The notes: generated from the sequence alone by a model not told the origin. A stretch of DNA of 64,000 nucleotides from Bradyrhizobium sp. 21 (GCF_023073335.1 NZ_JADPJG010000002.1:415881-479880), one strand, 5' to 3'. Counted from the stretch's first letter, positions 8,313-18,469 are shown. Numbers and translations are program-made.

Positions 8313-9293
8313 CTAGCCGGCCTTCTTCGCTCGCACCGGCGCGCGCACCGGCTTGTCGGCTTTCTTGGGAGCGGCCTTCGCAGCAGCGTCCTTGCCGCCC
8401 TTGCCTGATATTGGCAGCAGCATCTCGCGCTGGCCTTCGACGCGCTTCTTCGTCTTCTTGCCCTTGACCGTGTCCTTGGCGGTCTCTTTGGCGACCTTGG
8501 CCGCGGGGCTCGCGTCCTTCTCGTTTGCGATGCTCTTCTTCAGCGCGTCCATCAAATTGATGACGTTGCCGGTCTTCGGGGTGGCCTTCGCGGTGATGGG
8601 CGCGCCGCTGCGCTTCTTGTTGATGAGTTCGATCAGCGCACTCTCGTAATGGTCCTCGAACAGCTCGGGCTCGAACGCGCCGGACTTCTTCTCGACGATG
8701 TGCTTTGCGAGGTCGAGCATGTCCTTGGTCAGCTTCACGTCCTGGATGTCGTCGAAATAGTCCTTCTCGCCGCGGACCTCGTAGGGATAGCGCAGCAGCG
8801 TCCCCATCAGGCCGCTCTCGAGCGGCTCCAGCGCGATGATGTGCTCGCGGTTGGTCAGCACCACGCGGCCGATCGCGACCTTGTCCATGCTGCGGATGGT
8901 CTCGCGGATCACCGCATAGGCGTCGTGACCGACCTTGCCGTCCGGCACGAGATAATAGGGGCGGATCAGATAGCGGTTGTCGATGTCGGCCTTCGGCACG
9001 AATTCGTCGATGTCGATCGTGTGGGTCGAATCGAGCGCGATGTCGTCGAGCTCGTCCTTGGTGACCTCGATGTAGGTATCGGTGTCGACCTTGTAGCCCT
9101 TGACGATGTCCTCGGAGGTGACCTCGTCACCGGTCTCGGCGTCGACCTTGAGGTACTTGATCCGGTGGCCGGTCTTGCGGTTGATCTGGTTGAACGAGAC
9201 TTTCTCGGTATCCGACGTGGCCGGATAGAGCGCGACCGGGCAGGTCACGAGCGACAAACGCAGAAAACCCTTCCAATTGGCGCGGGGGGCCAT
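8313..9293 (-). CDS. ku: Non-homologous end joining protein Ku
   Basis: 326 residues. The N-terminus MAPRANWKGFLRLSLVTCPV and the following FNQINRKTGHRIKY are typical of bacterial Ku, as is the core barrel segment TIDIDEFVPKADIDNRYLIRPYYLVPDG. Ku forms a homodimeric ring on double-strand ends and recruits the ligase LigD. After about residue 255 the tail is Lys/Ala-rich (KETAKDTVKGKKTKKR, KAAPKKADKPVRAP), as in the basic extended C-termini that let bacterial Ku bind DNA more freely. No ligD gene is present in this window; rhizobia often carry several ku genes. Confidence 0.96.
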   Translation of the reverse strand: MAPRANWKGFLRLSLVTCPVALYPATSDTEKVSFNQINRKTGHRIKYLKVDAETGDEVTSEDIVKGYKVDTDTYIEVTKDELDDIALDSTHTIDIDEFVPKADIDNRYLIRPYYLVPDGKVGHDAYAVIRETIRSMDKVAIGRVVLTNREHIIALEPLESGLMGTLLRYPYEVRGEKDYFDDIQDVKLTKDMLDLAKHIVEKKSGAFEPELFEDHYESALIELINKKRSGAPITAKATPKTGNVINLMDALKKSIANEKDASPAAKVAKETAKDTVKGKKTKKRVEGQREMLLPISGKGGKDAAAKAAPKKADKPVRAPVRAKKAG

Positions 9294-9526
9294 GGGCTAC
9301 TCCAAACGCAACAGGGACAACTGACGAGGATACCATCGGGGAACAACGAATCATAGCAAGGCGGACTGCGAAATCTTGCAACTGCGTTAATCGGCCGCCG
9401 GGCGCGTGGTTGCTGCCTGCCCCCCGTAAATGCCGGAACATCATATCCAATCACGCGTTGCCACGGGACATCACGCCGCAAGGAGGTCGCGGCCATCCGA
9501 CGCGACAGCCAGAGATTGAGGTCACC

Positions 9527-9682
9527 ATGGCAACCACGCGAGACCAACGTCAGATCGTTGAAACTGCGACCGAGGCCCGTCAGGGCGAACCCGGGCCGTC
9601 AGTGGCCGCGCTGCTCGCCATCTCGACCGGGCTCGCGATCCTGATCCTCGCCGTCATCTGGTTCGTGTTCTTCCGGACCTGA
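9527..9682 (+). CDS. Small single-span membrane protein (51 aa)
   Basis: 51 residues from the ATG at 9527 (MATTRDQRQIVETATEAR). A polar, charged N-terminus is followed by one hydrophobic helix (VAALLAISTGLAILILAVIW) and the tail FVFFRT. The gene is divergent from ku. The role is unknown. A longer frame starting at 9410 adds residues of poor composition. Confidence 0.65.
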   Translation: MATTRDQRQIVETATEARQGEPGPSVAALLAISTGLAILILAVIWFVFFRT

Positions 9683-9732
9683 CGGCCGAGGCCACGTTCG
9701 CACCTATCGACTCGCCGCGTAACGCGGCACAT

Positions 9733-9777
9733 TGCGCCCGCCATGCCGTCGGCTCGTCCGGTGGCCTGGCGGGCGCA
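9733..9777 (+). terminator. Hairpin downstream of the 51-aa membrane protein gene
   Basis: An 11-bp perfect inverted repeat, TGCGCCCGCCA (9733-9743) and TGGCGGGCGCA (9767-9777), encloses a 23-base loop. There is no T-run directly after it, so it may be an attenuating hairpin or a small REP-like element rather than a classic terminator. Confidence 0.45.
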
Positions 9778-9901
9778 GTCGCGTCGCAGATCGTAAATGA
9801 CGAAAAAGTAACGCGGCCCGGTTCCCCGTGTTCATATTCAGTTCACGCCGGAATTGCTCATCTGGCGCGGTGTTTCATGCGGCCTATTTCTGGAGAGAAG
9901 C

Positions 9902-10576
9902 GTGCGCCTGCTCGTTGTTGAGGACGACCCCGATCTCAATCGCCAGCTCACCAAGGCCCTGACCGACGCCGGCTACGTCGTCGATCGCGCTTTTGACGGG
10001 GAGGAGGGGCATTATCTCGGCGACAACGAGCCCTATGACGCCGTGGTGCTCGATATCGGCCTGCCGAAGAAGGACGGCATCTCGGTGCTGGAGGCTTGGC
10101 GGCGCAACGGCCGCACCATGCCGGTCCTGATCCTCACCGCACGCGACCGCTGGAGCGACAAGGTCCAGGGCTTCGATGCCGGCGCCGACGACTACGTCGC
10201 AAAGCCCTTCCACCTGGAGGAGGTGCTGGCGCGCATCCGCGCATTGCTGCGCCGCTCCACCGGCCATGCCCAGAGCGAGCTGAGCTGCGGTCCCGTCACA
10301 CTCGACACCAGGACGGGCCGGGTCAGCGTCTCCGGCAATCCCATCAAGATGACCTCGCACGAATATCGGCTTCTGGCCTACCTGATGCACCATTCCGGGC
10401 GCGTCGTCTCCCGCACCGAGCTGGTCGAGCATCTCTACGATCAGGATTTTGACCGCGACTCCAATACGATTGAAGTCTTTGTCGGCCGCATCCGCAAGAA
10501 GCTCGACGTCGACATCATCCAGACCGTCCGTGGCCTCGGCTATCTCCTGACCCCGCCGACTGCGCCGGGCGCTTGA
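9902..10576 (+). CDS. feuP: OmpR-family response regulator, FeuP-like
   Basis: 224 residues from the GTG at 9902, preceded by GGAGAG. The receiver domain has the acidic pair Asp8/Asp9 and the phospho-acceptor Asp51 (DAVVLDIGLPKKDG), with the conserved Thr (ILTARDRWSDKVQG) and Lys (YVAKPFHLEEVLAR). The C-terminal winged helix (~residues 125-222) includes SHEYRLLAYLMHHSGRVVSR and the recognition helix NTIEVFVGRIRKKL. The protein pattern and the position just before the cyc/ccm operon resemble FeuP of other rhizobia, which with FeuQ controls envelope and cyclic glucan related genes there. The kinase follows after 46 bp. The symbol rests on recall of the family, not on a search. Confidence 0.8.
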   Translation: MRLLVVEDDPDLNRQLTKALTDAGYVVDRAFDGEEGHYLGDNEPYDAVVLDIGLPKKDGISVLEAWRRNGRTMPVLILTARDRWSDKVQGFDAGADDYVAKPFHLEEVLARIRALLRRSTGHAQSELSCGPVTLDTRTGRVSVSGNPIKMTSHEYRLLAYLMHHSGRVVSRTELVEHLYDQDFDRDSNTIEVFVGRIRKKLDVDIIQTVRGLGYLLTPPTAPGA

Positions 10577-10622
10577 AACGTCCGGGCTTGACGGGCGGCC
10601 CGACAGGGGCCTTGTTCCGGTC

Positions 10623-12044
10623 ATGACGTCTGACGCCATGCCACCCCGCGCCTCCGGGATCATTCCGATGCCCGCCAGCTCGCTTGCGAACCGCCTGTTC
10701 CTGTCGGCGACTGCGTGGCTCGTGGTGATCCTGGCCATCACCGGCGTGGTGCTGTCGTCGGTCTACAAGAACGCCACCGAGCGCGCCTTCGACCGCCGGC
10801 TCAATCTCTATCTGCGCACGCTGATCGCCGAGGTCGCCACCCCCGACGAGCCGCCGGACCGCCAATTCCAATCACTCGGCGAGCCCCTGTTCGAGCTGCC
10901 GCTGTCCGGCTGGTACTGGCAGATCACGCGCACCGACACCGAAAAGCCGGAGGTGCGCTCCTCGCGCTCGCTCTGGGACAAGAAGCTGCCGAAGCTGGAA
11001 GAGCAGGGCACCGAGCTCCCCGCCGCCGGGATCCGGATCGCTTATGTCGACGGTCCGGAGGGACAGAACCTGCGCATGGTCGAGCGTCCCGTCGATCTCG
11101 GCGCGGACGGCAAATTTCTCGTCAGCGTCGCCGGCGACGACACCGAGATTTTCGACGAGACGCGCAGTTTCGATTACTACCTCGGCGGCACCTTCACCGC
11201 GCTCGGCATCGTGCTGCTGCTGACCACCGTGTTCCAGGTCCGCTTCGGCCTCGCGCCGCTCAAGCGCATCTCCGAATCCATCGCCGACATCCGGTCCGGA
11301 CGGGCGGAGCGGCTCGAGGGCGAATTCCCGGTCGAGATCGCGCCGCTGGCGCGCGAGACCAACGCGCTGATCGATGCCAATCGCGAGATCGTCGAACGCG
11401 CACGCACGCATGTCGGCAATCTCGCGCACGCGATCAAGACGCCGCTCTCGGTGATCGTGAATGAAGCTGGCGCCCACTCCGCCGATCCGTTCGCGGCCAA
11501 GGTGATGGAGCAGGCGCACGTGATGCGCGACCAGGTCGCCCACCATCTCGAGCGCGCGCGCATCGCGGCGCGGGTCTCGGTCGTTGGGACCGTGACGGAG
11601 GTCGCGCCCGCCATTGAGGCGCTGCGGCGGACCATGGAGAAGATCCATCGCGACCGCGGCATCGTGGTCGAGGCCGAGGCCGATCCGTCGGCCAAATTTC
11701 GCGGCGAACGCCAGGATCTGGAGGAGATGGTCGGCAATCTCGTCGACAATGCCTGCAAATGGGCGGCCTCGCGCGTTTTCATCGAGGTTCTGGTGGAGAC
11801 GCCGCACCAGGCGGGTGCGGGCCCGCGTCTGCGGATCATCGTCGATGACGACGGCCGCGGCCTGTCGGAGGCCGAGCGCGCCCAGGTCTCCCGGCGCGGT
11901 CAGCGGCTCGACGAGTCCAAGCCCGGATCGGGGCTGGGGCTGTCGATCGTGGTCGACCTCGCCGCGCTCTACGGCGGCAGCCTCTCGCTCGGCGGCGCGC
12001 CGACCGGAGGCTTGCGCGCCGAACTGGTGCTGCCCGGAATATAA
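10623..12044 (+). CDS. feuQ: Sensor histidine kinase, FeuQ-like
   Basis: 473 residues. Two membrane spans (LSATAWLVVILAITGVVL and GGTFTALGIVLLLTTVF) flank a ~130-residue periplasmic sensor domain with LPLSGWYWQITRTDTEKPE. A HAMP-like linker follows (LKRISESIADIRSGRAERLE). The phospho-acceptor His269 sits in NLAHAIKTPLSVIVNEAG. The ATP-binding HATPase part has the N box (LVDNACKWAASRV), G1 (VDDDGRGLS) and G2 (SKPGSGLGLSIVVDLAALY). The start is uncertain: later Met codons (for example MPASSLANRLF) would still leave the first span intact. It partners with the regulator upstream. Confidence 0.82.
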   Translation: MTSDAMPPRASGIIPMPASSLANRLFLSATAWLVVILAITGVVLSSVYKNATERAFDRRLNLYLRTLIAEVATPDEPPDRQFQSLGEPLFELPLSGWYWQITRTDTEKPEVRSSRSLWDKKLPKLEEQGTELPAAGIRIAYVDGPEGQNLRMVERPVDLGADGKFLVSVAGDDTEIFDETRSFDYYLGGTFTALGIVLLLTTVFQVRFGLAPLKRISESIADIRSGRAERLEGEFPVEIAPLARETNALIDANREIVERARTHVGNLAHAIKTPLSVIVNEAGAHSADPFAAKVMEQAHVMRDQVAHHLERARIAARVSVVGTVTEVAPAIEALRRTMEKIHRDRGIVVEAEADPSAKFRGERQDLEEMVGNLVDNACKWAASRVFIEVLVETPHQAGAGPRLRIIVDDDGRGLSEAERAQVSRRGQRLDESKPGSGLGLSIVVDLAALYGGSLSLGGAPTGGLRAELVLPGI

Positions 12045-12206
12045 TCCTTTGTTCCCAAGGGGTTATTCGCCGCGATCGGCACCCGTTGGGAGCAGACCGG
12101 AGGCATTCGGAGCCACGTCCTAAACGGCTTCTTAAGTGGGGACCTCCTAAGATCGCGCCCGGACGCATCCCATGTACCGCCATTTTACCGTGCATTACCC
12201 GGACGC

Positions 12207-13607
12207 ATGAGCCAGACATCGATCGAGCGGCTGAGGGAATACCTCGCGCAGCTCCCGCCGCAGTCGCAGGCGCTGCTGATGCGGGAGTTCGAGCGCGCGC
12301 TCGAGCGCGGCCAGGACACCGCCGTGGCGACCCTCGTGCTCGAGCAGTTGCGCAAGATCGTCCGCAAGACCGAAGCCGACGACGCTCCGCCGCCACGCAC
12401 GGACGACCTGTCGCGGGTGCTGTTCCAGGTGCTGGAACCGTTCCTGGTCGAGGCGGGCGTCCCGATCCGGGTCGGCCAGATCCGCCGCTCTTCGCTGCAT
12501 CCGATCTGGCAATGGCTCGGCCGCGACGGCGCCGCGGACAAGCTGAACGAATTCGAGGCGGCGCTCGCGCGCATGCCGGCCGACAGTGCAGGGCAGGTCG
12601 AAGCGCTGGCCTCGAAGCTCCAGGCGGTGGCCGCGGAGGCCATCTTCGAGCTGACGGGCCCGGGCGGCGGCGACAAGTCGCGCGCGCTCGCCCGTGTGGG
12701 CCCGCCGAACGTGATTGAGGATCTGTTTTCGGTTGGGGCGGTGCTCCAGGTCCGCGACGCCATCGCCACCCTGAACGAGAAGCTGCCGCGTTCCCTGCGC
12801 GCTTTCGGCGATCCCCAGATCGCCTCGGTGACGTCGGCGCTCAATATTCCCGTCCTCCAGACGCCGCAGATGCTGCCCTTCGCGCTGTCGATCGTCGTGC
12901 AGCGGATGACCGCGCCGTGGCAGATCATCCGCCTCGCCATCAAGATTGCCGCGTCCGACGACGAGATCCGCGTGGCGGCAACGCCTTATGGCGTCGCCGT
13001 CACGATCGCGCTGCATGATCTGTCCTGTGTCGCCGCGATCCTGCGCATGGACATCAAACGCGGCCATTTCGACAACGTCGCCGGCAATCTCAAGTCGCTG
13101 CACGACGGCGCCCGCGGCCTGCGCACCGAGCTCGACCTGCGCAACGATTCCGCCTGGGGCAAGCAGTTGACCTCGATCCGGGCCGACATCTCCAATGCGC
13201 TGCAATCCGAGATTGACAGCGTTCCCGGCCGCGTCCGCCGCATCCTGCGCCAGCGGGCCGAGAAGGACATTCCGCCAGGGGCGCGGATCGACAGCACCGA
13301 GGTCGAGGAAACGGTGGCGCTGATCGATTTCGTCGCGACCTGCCGCAATTACGCGAGCGAGCTCGCGATCAACGAGGTGACGCTGCGCACCTATTCCGAC
13401 CTTCAGCAATATGTCGAGCGGTCGACCGAGCAGCTTGTGCAGTCGCTGCGCGGCGCCGATCACAAGGTCCGTATCTATCGGCAGCAGCAGGTGCAGGCGG
13501 CGATTCGATTCTGTCAGGTGCTGTTCGGCGACGATTACGCCTCGCTGATGAGTCGCGCCGCGGAGAACGCCGCCGCGGGCGAGCGCAAATCGTCGCGCGC
13601 GAGCTGA
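12207..13607 (+). CDS. Conserved hypothetical protein, 466 aa
   Basis: Opens with MSQTSIERLREYLAQLPPQS. The protein has no signal peptide and no membrane span. It is largely alpha-helical with repeated amphipathic stretches, for example MREFERALERGQDT, LNEFEAALARMPADSAGQ and NLKSLHDGARGLRTELDLR, and a Ser/Arg tail (AAGERKSSRAS). I recognise no catalytic motif. It stands alone between feuPQ and ccmI, on the same strand but 162 bp after feuQ. It is clearly a real gene by codon use and length, but its function is unknown. Confidence 0.75.
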   Translation: MSQTSIERLREYLAQLPPQSQALLMREFERALERGQDTAVATLVLEQLRKIVRKTEADDAPPPRTDDLSRVLFQVLEPFLVEAGVPIRVGQIRRSSLHPIWQWLGRDGAADKLNEFEAALARMPADSAGQVEALASKLQAVAAEAIFELTGPGGGDKSRALARVGPPNVIEDLFSVGAVLQVRDAIATLNEKLPRSLRAFGDPQIASVTSALNIPVLQTPQMLPFALSIVVQRMTAPWQIIRLAIKIAASDDEIRVAATPYGVAVTIALHDLSCVAAILRMDIKRGHFDNVAGNLKSLHDGARGLRTELDLRNDSAWGKQLTSIRADISNALQSEIDSVPGRVRRILRQRAEKDIPPGARIDSTEVEETVALIDFVATCRNYASELAINEVTLRTYSDLQQYVERSTEQLVQSLRGADHKVRIYRQQQVQAAIRFCQVLFGDDYASLMSRAAENAAAGERKSSRAS

Positions 13608-13707
13608 TCCAGGCGCATATTTTCGTGATCACAATTTGAGGTTGACGGTGCGGGTGACGGGCCCTACGGTCGCCGTGCAAGTTTTTGGAATTTCTATCTG
13701 TGGGCGC

Positions 13708-13977
13708 ATGAAACCCGTTATTAGCTCCATCGAAATCGAGAACCGCGTCCTCGTTGCCAAATATCAAAGGCTGATGGTCGGCGCGAAGATGGTGCTGGTC
13801 GAGAAGGCGAGCGGCCGGCAGCTCCCTGAGACCGTCACCAGGGTTGCTTCGACCGTTCCCGTCGGTGCGTTGCGCATCAGGTTGCCTGACGCAATCGAGC
13901 CGGGAACTTACTTCCTGAAGGCCTTCAACGGGCACGGCGAGGACGCGGCTCAAAGCGCGGACTTCGAGATCGGCTAA
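13708..13977 (+). CDS. Small protein of unknown function with beta-rich fold (89 aa)
   Basis: Starts at the ATG 13708 (MKPVISSIEIENRVLVAKYQ). The alternation of short strands (VLVAKYQRLMVGAKMVLVEK, VPVGALRIRLP, GTYFLKAFNGHGEDAAQSADFEIG) suggests an Ig-like or beta-sandwich fold. It has no signal peptide. The longer frame from 13636 adds an unlikely leader. The function is unknown. Confidence 0.65.
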   Translation: MKPVISSIEIENRVLVAKYQRLMVGAKMVLVEKASGRQLPETVTRVASTVPVGALRIRLPDAIEPGTYFLKAFNGHGEDAAQSADFEIG

Positions 13978-14015
13978 GCCGTTGGATTTTCACCGTTTCG
14001 GGACTGTGCGCGGTC

Positions 14016-14045
14016 GCGGCGAATTGACAATTGTCAATTGCCGCA
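14016..14045. promoter_or_regulatory. Long palindrome upstream of ccmI
   Basis: AATTGACAATTGTCAATT (14022-14039) is an 18-bp perfect palindrome. It is bracketed by GCGGC and GCCGC, so a stem of about 14 bp with one unpaired G can form. It lies 70 bp before the ccmI start codon, a position suited to an operator or a 5' leader hairpin. The same 12-base core TGACAATTGTCA recurs at 60431-60442 before the IclR gene. Confidence 0.5.
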
Positions 14046-14108
14046 TCGTCCGGCCGTGGTGTAAAGCCACCTGTGGGCGCGGCTTGCGCGCTGCCGGAAG
14101 CTTGCCAG

Positions 14109-15218
14109 ATGACGCTATGGTTCGTGTTCGCGCTGATGACGGTCGCGGCGATTTTCGCCGTGCTCTGGCCGCTCGGCCGCAGCGGGCGCGCGCAAAACCA
14201 GGGCAGCGAGGTCGCGGTCTACAAGGACCAGCTGGTCGAGATCGAGCGTGATCTCGCTACAGGGCTGATCGCAGCGCCCGAGGCCGCGGCCGCGCGCGTC
14301 GAGATCAGCCGCAGGCTGCTCGCCGCTGCCGGAAGCGAGCTTGTGTCGGAGCCGAAATCGAGCCTCAAATGGCGCCGGGCCGCCGCCGTGCTGGCGCTTG
14401 CCGGCCTGCCGCTGGTTGCGATCGGCGTCTACATGCCGCTCGGCTCGCCCAGGCTTCCGGACTTTCCGCTGGCGCAGCGGGAGCGTGGATCCGGCATGGC
14501 GCAGTCGCTCGAGAACATGGTCGTGCAGGTCGAGCAGCATCTGGAAAAGAATCCGACCGACGGGCGCGGCTGGAACGTGCTCGGGCCGGTGCTGCAGCGG
14601 CTCGGTCGCTTCGACGACGCGGTGCGCGCCTATCGCAATGCGCTCACCTACAATGGTGAGAGCGCGGAGCGCCGGTCCGATCTCGGTGAAGCGATCTCGG
14701 CCGCGGCCGGCGGCGTCGTGACCGCCGAAGCCAAGACCGAGTTCGAGCGCGCGCACGCGCTCAGCGCCGACGATCCGAAGGCGAACTATTTCCTCGGTCT
14801 CGCCGCCGAGCAGGACGGCCGCAAGGACGATGCTGCCAACATCTGGCGCGCGCTGCTGGCGAAAGCGCCGGCGGATGCGCCGTGGCGCCCTCTCGTCCAG
14901 ACTTCGCTCGCGCGGGTCGGCGGTGGCGGCGCGACGTTGCCGGCGCTGTCGGATGAGACCCTCGCTGCCTCCAAGGACATGAACGAGGGCGACCGCAACG
15001 CGATGGTCCGCGGCATGGTCGAACGGCTCGCCACGCGCCTCAAGCAGAACGGCGACGACGTCGAGGGTTGGCTGCGGCTGGTGCGCGCCTATCTCGTGAT
15101 GGGCGATCGCGACAAGGCGGTGGGCGCATCGACTGATGCCCGCCAGGCGGTTGCCAGCGATGCAGCGCGGCTGCGCCAGCTTAATGAAGGCCTCAAGACA
15201 CTCGGGCTCGACGGATGA
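14109..15218 (+). CDS. ccmI: Cytochrome c maturation protein CcmI (CycH)
   Basis: 369 residues from the ATG at 14109. The N-terminal half has one span ([19 protein letters not shown]), a cytoplasmic loop ([18 protein letters not shown], typical of CcmI) and a second span ([19 protein letters not shown]). The periplasmic C-terminal part (~residues 140-369) holds TPR repeats ([20 protein letters not shown] and [16 protein letters not shown]). CcmI is a chaperone that brings apocytochrome c to the CcmFH haem ligase. It is first in a four-gene operon ccmI-ccmE-ccmF-ccmH, called cycHJKL in rhizobia. A longer frame to 14031 lacks sense upstream of MTLWF. Confidence 0.93.
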   Translation: MTLWFVFALMTVAAIFAVLWPLGRSGRAQNQGSEVAVYKDQLVEIERDLATGLIAAPEAAAARVEISRRLLAAAGSELVSEPKSSLKWRRAAAVLALAGLPLVAIGVYMPLGSPRLPDFPLAQRERGSGMAQSLENMVVQVEQHLEKNPTDGRGWNVLGPVLQRLGRFDDAVRAYRNALTYNGESAERRSDLGEAISAAAGGVVTAEAKTEFERAHALSADDPKANYFLGLAAEQDGRKDDAANIWRALLAKAPADAPWRPLVQTSLARVGGGGATLPALSDETLAASKDMNEGDRNAMVRGMVERLATRLKQNGDDVEGWLRLVRAYLVMGDRDKAVGASTDARQAVASDAARLRQLNEGLKTLGLDG

Positions 15219-15255
15219 CGATGTCAGGGCGAGACGAGCAGGGAACGGATACGCC

Positions 15256-15765
15256 ATGACGCGCAAGCAGCGACGTATGACCATCATCGGCGGCTCGCTC
15301 GCCGTGCTCGCGCTCGCGGCCGCGCTGGTGCTCAACGCACTGCGCGACTCCATCGTGTTCTTCTCGACGCCGACCATGGTCGCCGAGAAGCACGTTGCGC
15401 CCGGCAAGCGGTTTCGCCTCGGCGGCCTGGTGCAGCCGGGATCGCTCCGGCGCGGCGACAATTTGGCAGTGACGTTCGAGGTCGCCGACGGCGGCGCCAA
15501 GCTCCCGGTCGCCTTCAAAGGCATTTTGCCTGACCTGTTCCGCGAAGGGCAGGGCGTCGTGGCCGAAGGCGCGCTCGATGACAACGGCGTGTTCAAGGCC
15601 GACACCGTGCTCGCCAAGCACGACGAGACCTACATGCCCAAGGACGTCGCCGATGCCCTGAAGAAGCAGGGGCACTGGAAGGACGATTACGGCGCCCAGG
15701 CTTCCGGTGGCGCCAAGCCCGCGGCCACGACCGCGCAGGGCAATTCGCAGGGAGCGGTGCGGTGA
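15256..15765 (+). CDS. ccmE: Cytochrome c maturation haem chaperone CcmE (CycJ)
   Basis: 169 residues. [26 protein letters not shown] is the membrane anchor, in which basic residues precede the span. The periplasmic OB-fold domain carries [19 protein letters not shown] and [19 protein letters not shown]. The haem-binding site [11 protein letters not shown] has the His that links covalently to haem and the downstream Tyr. CcmE receives haem from the CcmABCD complex and hands it to CcmF. It lies 37 bp after ccmI and overlaps ccmF by 4 bases. Confidence 0.96.
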   Translation: MTRKQRRMTIIGGSLAVLALAAALVLNALRDSIVFFSTPTMVAEKHVAPGKRFRLGGLVQPGSLRRGDNLAVTFEVADGGAKLPVAFKGILPDLFREGQGVVAEGALDDNGVFKADTVLAKHDETYMPKDVADALKKQGHWKDDYGAQASGGAKPAATTAQGNSQGAVR

Positions 15766-17744
15766 TTGCGGAAGCAGGACATTACGCGCTGGTGCTGGCA
15801 CTGGCGTTGGCACTGATCCAGTCCATCGTGCCACTCGTCGGTGCCCGCTTGCGCGATGACGCGCTGATGAATGTGGCGCGCTCCACCGCGCTGGCGCAGC
15901 TCCTGTTCGTCGGAGCGTCATTCATTGCGCTTGTGACGTTGCACGTGAACTCGGACTTCTCCGTTGCCAACGTCTATGAGAATTCCCACTCGATGAAGCC
16001 GCTGCTTTACAAGATCACCGGCGTGTGGGGAAACCATGAAGGCTCGATGCTCCTGTGGGTGTCGATCCTCGCGTTGTTCGGCGGATTGGTCGCAGCCTTC
16101 GGCAACAATCTGCCGTTGTCGCTGCGCGCGCATGTGCTGGCCGTGCAGGCGTGGATCGCCAGCGCCTTCTATCTCTTCATCCTGGTGACCTCGAACCCGT
16201 TCCTGCGCATCGCCAACCCGCCGATCGAGGGGCGCGATCTCAATCCGGTGCTTCAGGACATCGGTCTCGCCGTGCATCCGCCGATGCTCTATCTCGGCTA
16301 TGTCGGCTTCTCGATCTCGTTCTCCTTCGCGATCGCAGCGCTGCTGGAGGGGCGGATCGACGCGGCCTGGGCGCGCTGGGTGCGGCCGTGGACGCTGGTC
16401 GCCTGGATATTCCTGACGCTCGGCATCGCCATGGGCTCGTACTGGGCCTATTACGAGCTCGGCTGGGGCGGCTGGTGGTTCTGGGACCCGGTCGAGAACG
16501 CCTCGCTGATGCCGTGGCTTGCGGGCACCGCGCTGCTGCATTCGGCGCTGGTGATGGAGAAGCGCAACGCGCTGAAGGTCTGGACCATTCTCTTGTCGAT
16601 CCTGACCTTCTCGCTGTCGTTGCTCGGCACCTTCCTGGTGCGCTCGGGCGTCATCACCTCTGTGCATGCTTTCGCGACCGATCCGACCCGCGGCGTGTTC
16701 ATCCTGTTGATCCTGTGCCTCTTCATCGGCGGCAGCCTGTCGCTGTTCGCGGCGCGCGCGACATCGTTGAAGCAGGGCGGCCTGTTCGCGCCGATCTCGC
16801 GCGAGGGCGCGCTGGTGCTGAACAATCTGCTGCTCACGGTCGCCTGCGCGGTGGTGCTGTTCGGCACGCTCTATCCGCTGGCGATGGAGATGCTCGCCGA
16901 CTTCAAGATGTCGGTCGGCGCGCCGTTCTACAACCTCACCTTCGCCCCGCTGTTCACGCTGCTGCTGCTCGCCGTGCCGTTCGGGCCGCTGCTGGCCTGG
17001 AAACGCGGCGATCTGCTCGGCGTGACGCAACGGCTGCTTGCGGCGGGCGTTGCCGGGCTCGTCGCCGTCGCCATCGTCTGGGGCTGGGCGCGCGGCGGCA
17101 GTGCGCTGGCGCCGCTCGCAATCGGGCTCGGCATCTTCGTCATTGCCGGTGCCGTCACCGACATTGTCGAGCGGACCGGCCTCGTGCGGCTACCGTTCGC
17201 AACGGCGCTGCACCGGGCACGCGGTCTGCCGCGCTCGGCCTGGGGCTCGGCGTTAGCCCATGCCGGCCTCGGCGTCGCGCTGATCGGGATCGTCTGCGAG
17301 ACCACCTGGAACAGCGAATATATCGCGACCATGAAACAGAACGACGTCGCCCATGTCGCCGGTTACGACGTGAAGCTCGACGGTTTGTTTCAGCGTCAAG
17401 GTCCGAACTACCGCGAGATGATCGCCGAGTTCAACGTCAGCCACGATGGTGAGGCGCTCAGCGTGATGACGCCGTCCAAGCGCAACTTCACCACGCGCGG
17501 CTCGTCGACCACCGAGGCCGCGCTGCTGACGCGCGGCGCAAGTCAGCTCTACATCTCTCTCGGGGACACCACTGCCGAGGGCACCATCGCCGTGCGCATC
17601 TATCACAAGCCGCTGGTGCTGCTAATCTGGTGGGGACCGGTGCTGATGGCCTTCGGCGGCGTGCTGTCGCTGTCCGACAGGCGCCTGCGGGTCGGCGCGC
17701 CAAAACCGGCGCGGGCCAAGCAGCGCCTGCAGCCGGCGGAGTGA
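15762..17744 (+). CDS. ccmF: Cytochrome c haem lyase subunit CcmF (CycK)
   Basis: 660 residues from a GTG that overlaps the ccmE stop by 4 bases (GTGA), indicating translational coupling. Many membrane spans are visible. The haem-handling WWD motif reads [19 protein letters not shown] (~residues 235-253). [18 protein letters not shown] and [16 protein letters not shown] carry conserved His residues. The periplasmic C-terminal domain ([20 protein letters not shown] onwards) is also typical. With CcmH and CcmI it attaches haem to CXXCH motifs of apocytochromes in the periplasm. Confidence 0.97.
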   Translation: MIAEAGHYALVLALALALIQSIVPLVGARLRDDALMNVARSTALAQLLFVGASFIALVTLHVNSDFSVANVYENSHSMKPLLYKITGVWGNHEGSMLLWVSILALFGGLVAAFGNNLPLSLRAHVLAVQAWIASAFYLFILVTSNPFLRIANPPIEGRDLNPVLQDIGLAVHPPMLYLGYVGFSISFSFAIAALLEGRIDAAWARWVRPWTLVAWIFLTLGIAMGSYWAYYELGWGGWWFWDPVENASLMPWLAGTALLHSALVMEKRNALKVWTILLSILTFSLSLLGTFLVRSGVITSVHAFATDPTRGVFILLILCLFIGGSLSLFAARATSLKQGGLFAPISREGALVLNNLLLTVACAVVLFGTLYPLAMEMLADFKMSVGAPFYNLTFAPLFTLLLLAVPFGPLLAWKRGDLLGVTQRLLAAGVAGLVAVAIVWGWARGGSALAPLAIGLGIFVIAGAVTDIVERTGLVRLPFATALHRARGLPRSAWGSALAHAGLGVALIGIVCETTWNSEYIATMKQNDVAHVAGYDVKLDGLFQRQGPNYREMIAEFNVSHDGEALSVMTPSKRNFTTRGSSTTEAALLTRGASQLYISLGDTTAEGTIAVRIYHKPLVLLIWWGPVLMAFGGVLSLSDRRLRVGAPKPARAKQRLQPAE

Positions 17745-17748
17745 TCCG

Positions 17749-18231
17749 ATGCGCCGGATGATGGTCGCGTTCCTCGCGCTGATGCTGCTGGCTTGGCCCG
17801 CGGTCCATGCCGTGCAGCCCGACGAGATCATGTCGGACCCTGCGAAGGAATCGCGCGCGCGCGACTTGTCGCGTGAGCTGCGCTGCATGGTCTGTCAGAA
17901 CCAGTCGATCGACGATTCCGATGCGCCGCTCGCACGCGATCTGCGGCTCCTGGTGCGCGAGCGCATTGCAGCCGGCGACAGCAATTCGCAGGTGCTGGAT
18001 TTCCTGGTCGCGCGCTACGGCGAGTTCGTGCTGCTCAAGCCGCGCTTCGAGCGCCAGACCATGCTGTTGTGGCTGCTCGCGCCGCTGCTGCTGACTGGCG
18101 GCGGCTTGGCGCTGTGGCTGCAAATCCGCCGGCGCGCGCGAAGCGGCGCAGACGTGCCGGCTGCGCCGCTCACGCCCGAGGAAGAGGCGCGGCTCGCCGC
18201 ATTGATGTCGGACGAGGCCACGTCGCGCTAG
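17749..18231 (+). CDS. ccmH: Cytochrome c maturation thiol-disulfide protein CcmH (CycL)
   Basis: 160 residues with a signal peptide (MRRMMVAFLALMLLAWPAVHA). The redox motif ELRCMVCQNQSIDDSDAPLA (LRCxxCQ) reduces the apocytochrome cysteines. It is followed by the helix LARDLRLLVRERIAAGDS and a C-terminal anchor (LWLLAPLLLTGGGLALWL). It is the last gene of the ccmIEFH operon, 4 bp after ccmF. Confidence 0.96.
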   Translation: MRRMMVAFLALMLLAWPAVHAVQPDEIMSDPAKESRARDLSRELRCMVCQNQSIDDSDAPLARDLRLLVRERIAAGDSNSQVLDFLVARYGEFVLLKPRFERQTMLLWLLAPLLLTGGGLALWLQIRRRARSGADVPAAPLTPEEEARLAALMSDEATSR

Positions 18232-18469
18232 CTATTTCGCGTCGCGAGGTCGACACGCGAAAGGCGCAAAGCGCGGTCCCCGGAACCTCGTTAAGTTCCT
18301 GCGGAATCACGACTTTCGGGCTGCGATAAACTGCCGCATCGCGTTGCCCCTTTATTACAAAAGTTTAACCCCGCCGCCAGCGCACGGTAAGGCGGGAGCC
18401 CCCATCTTCAGGTTCGTAAGGTGCCGCCGCCAGGCACCAAATGGATTTCAAGGCCCTGGAGATCTCTGC

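Noticed and set aside
15918..17030. 370-codon minus-strand ORF antisense to ccmF
   Set aside because: Gln/Arg/His-rich shadow of a conserved membrane protein gene.
18279..18296. GGAAC...GTTCC motif upstream of degP as an ECF (EcfG) promoter
   Set aside because: No CGTT element occurs at the required 16-17 base spacing after GGAAC. The inverted repeat alone is weak evidence.
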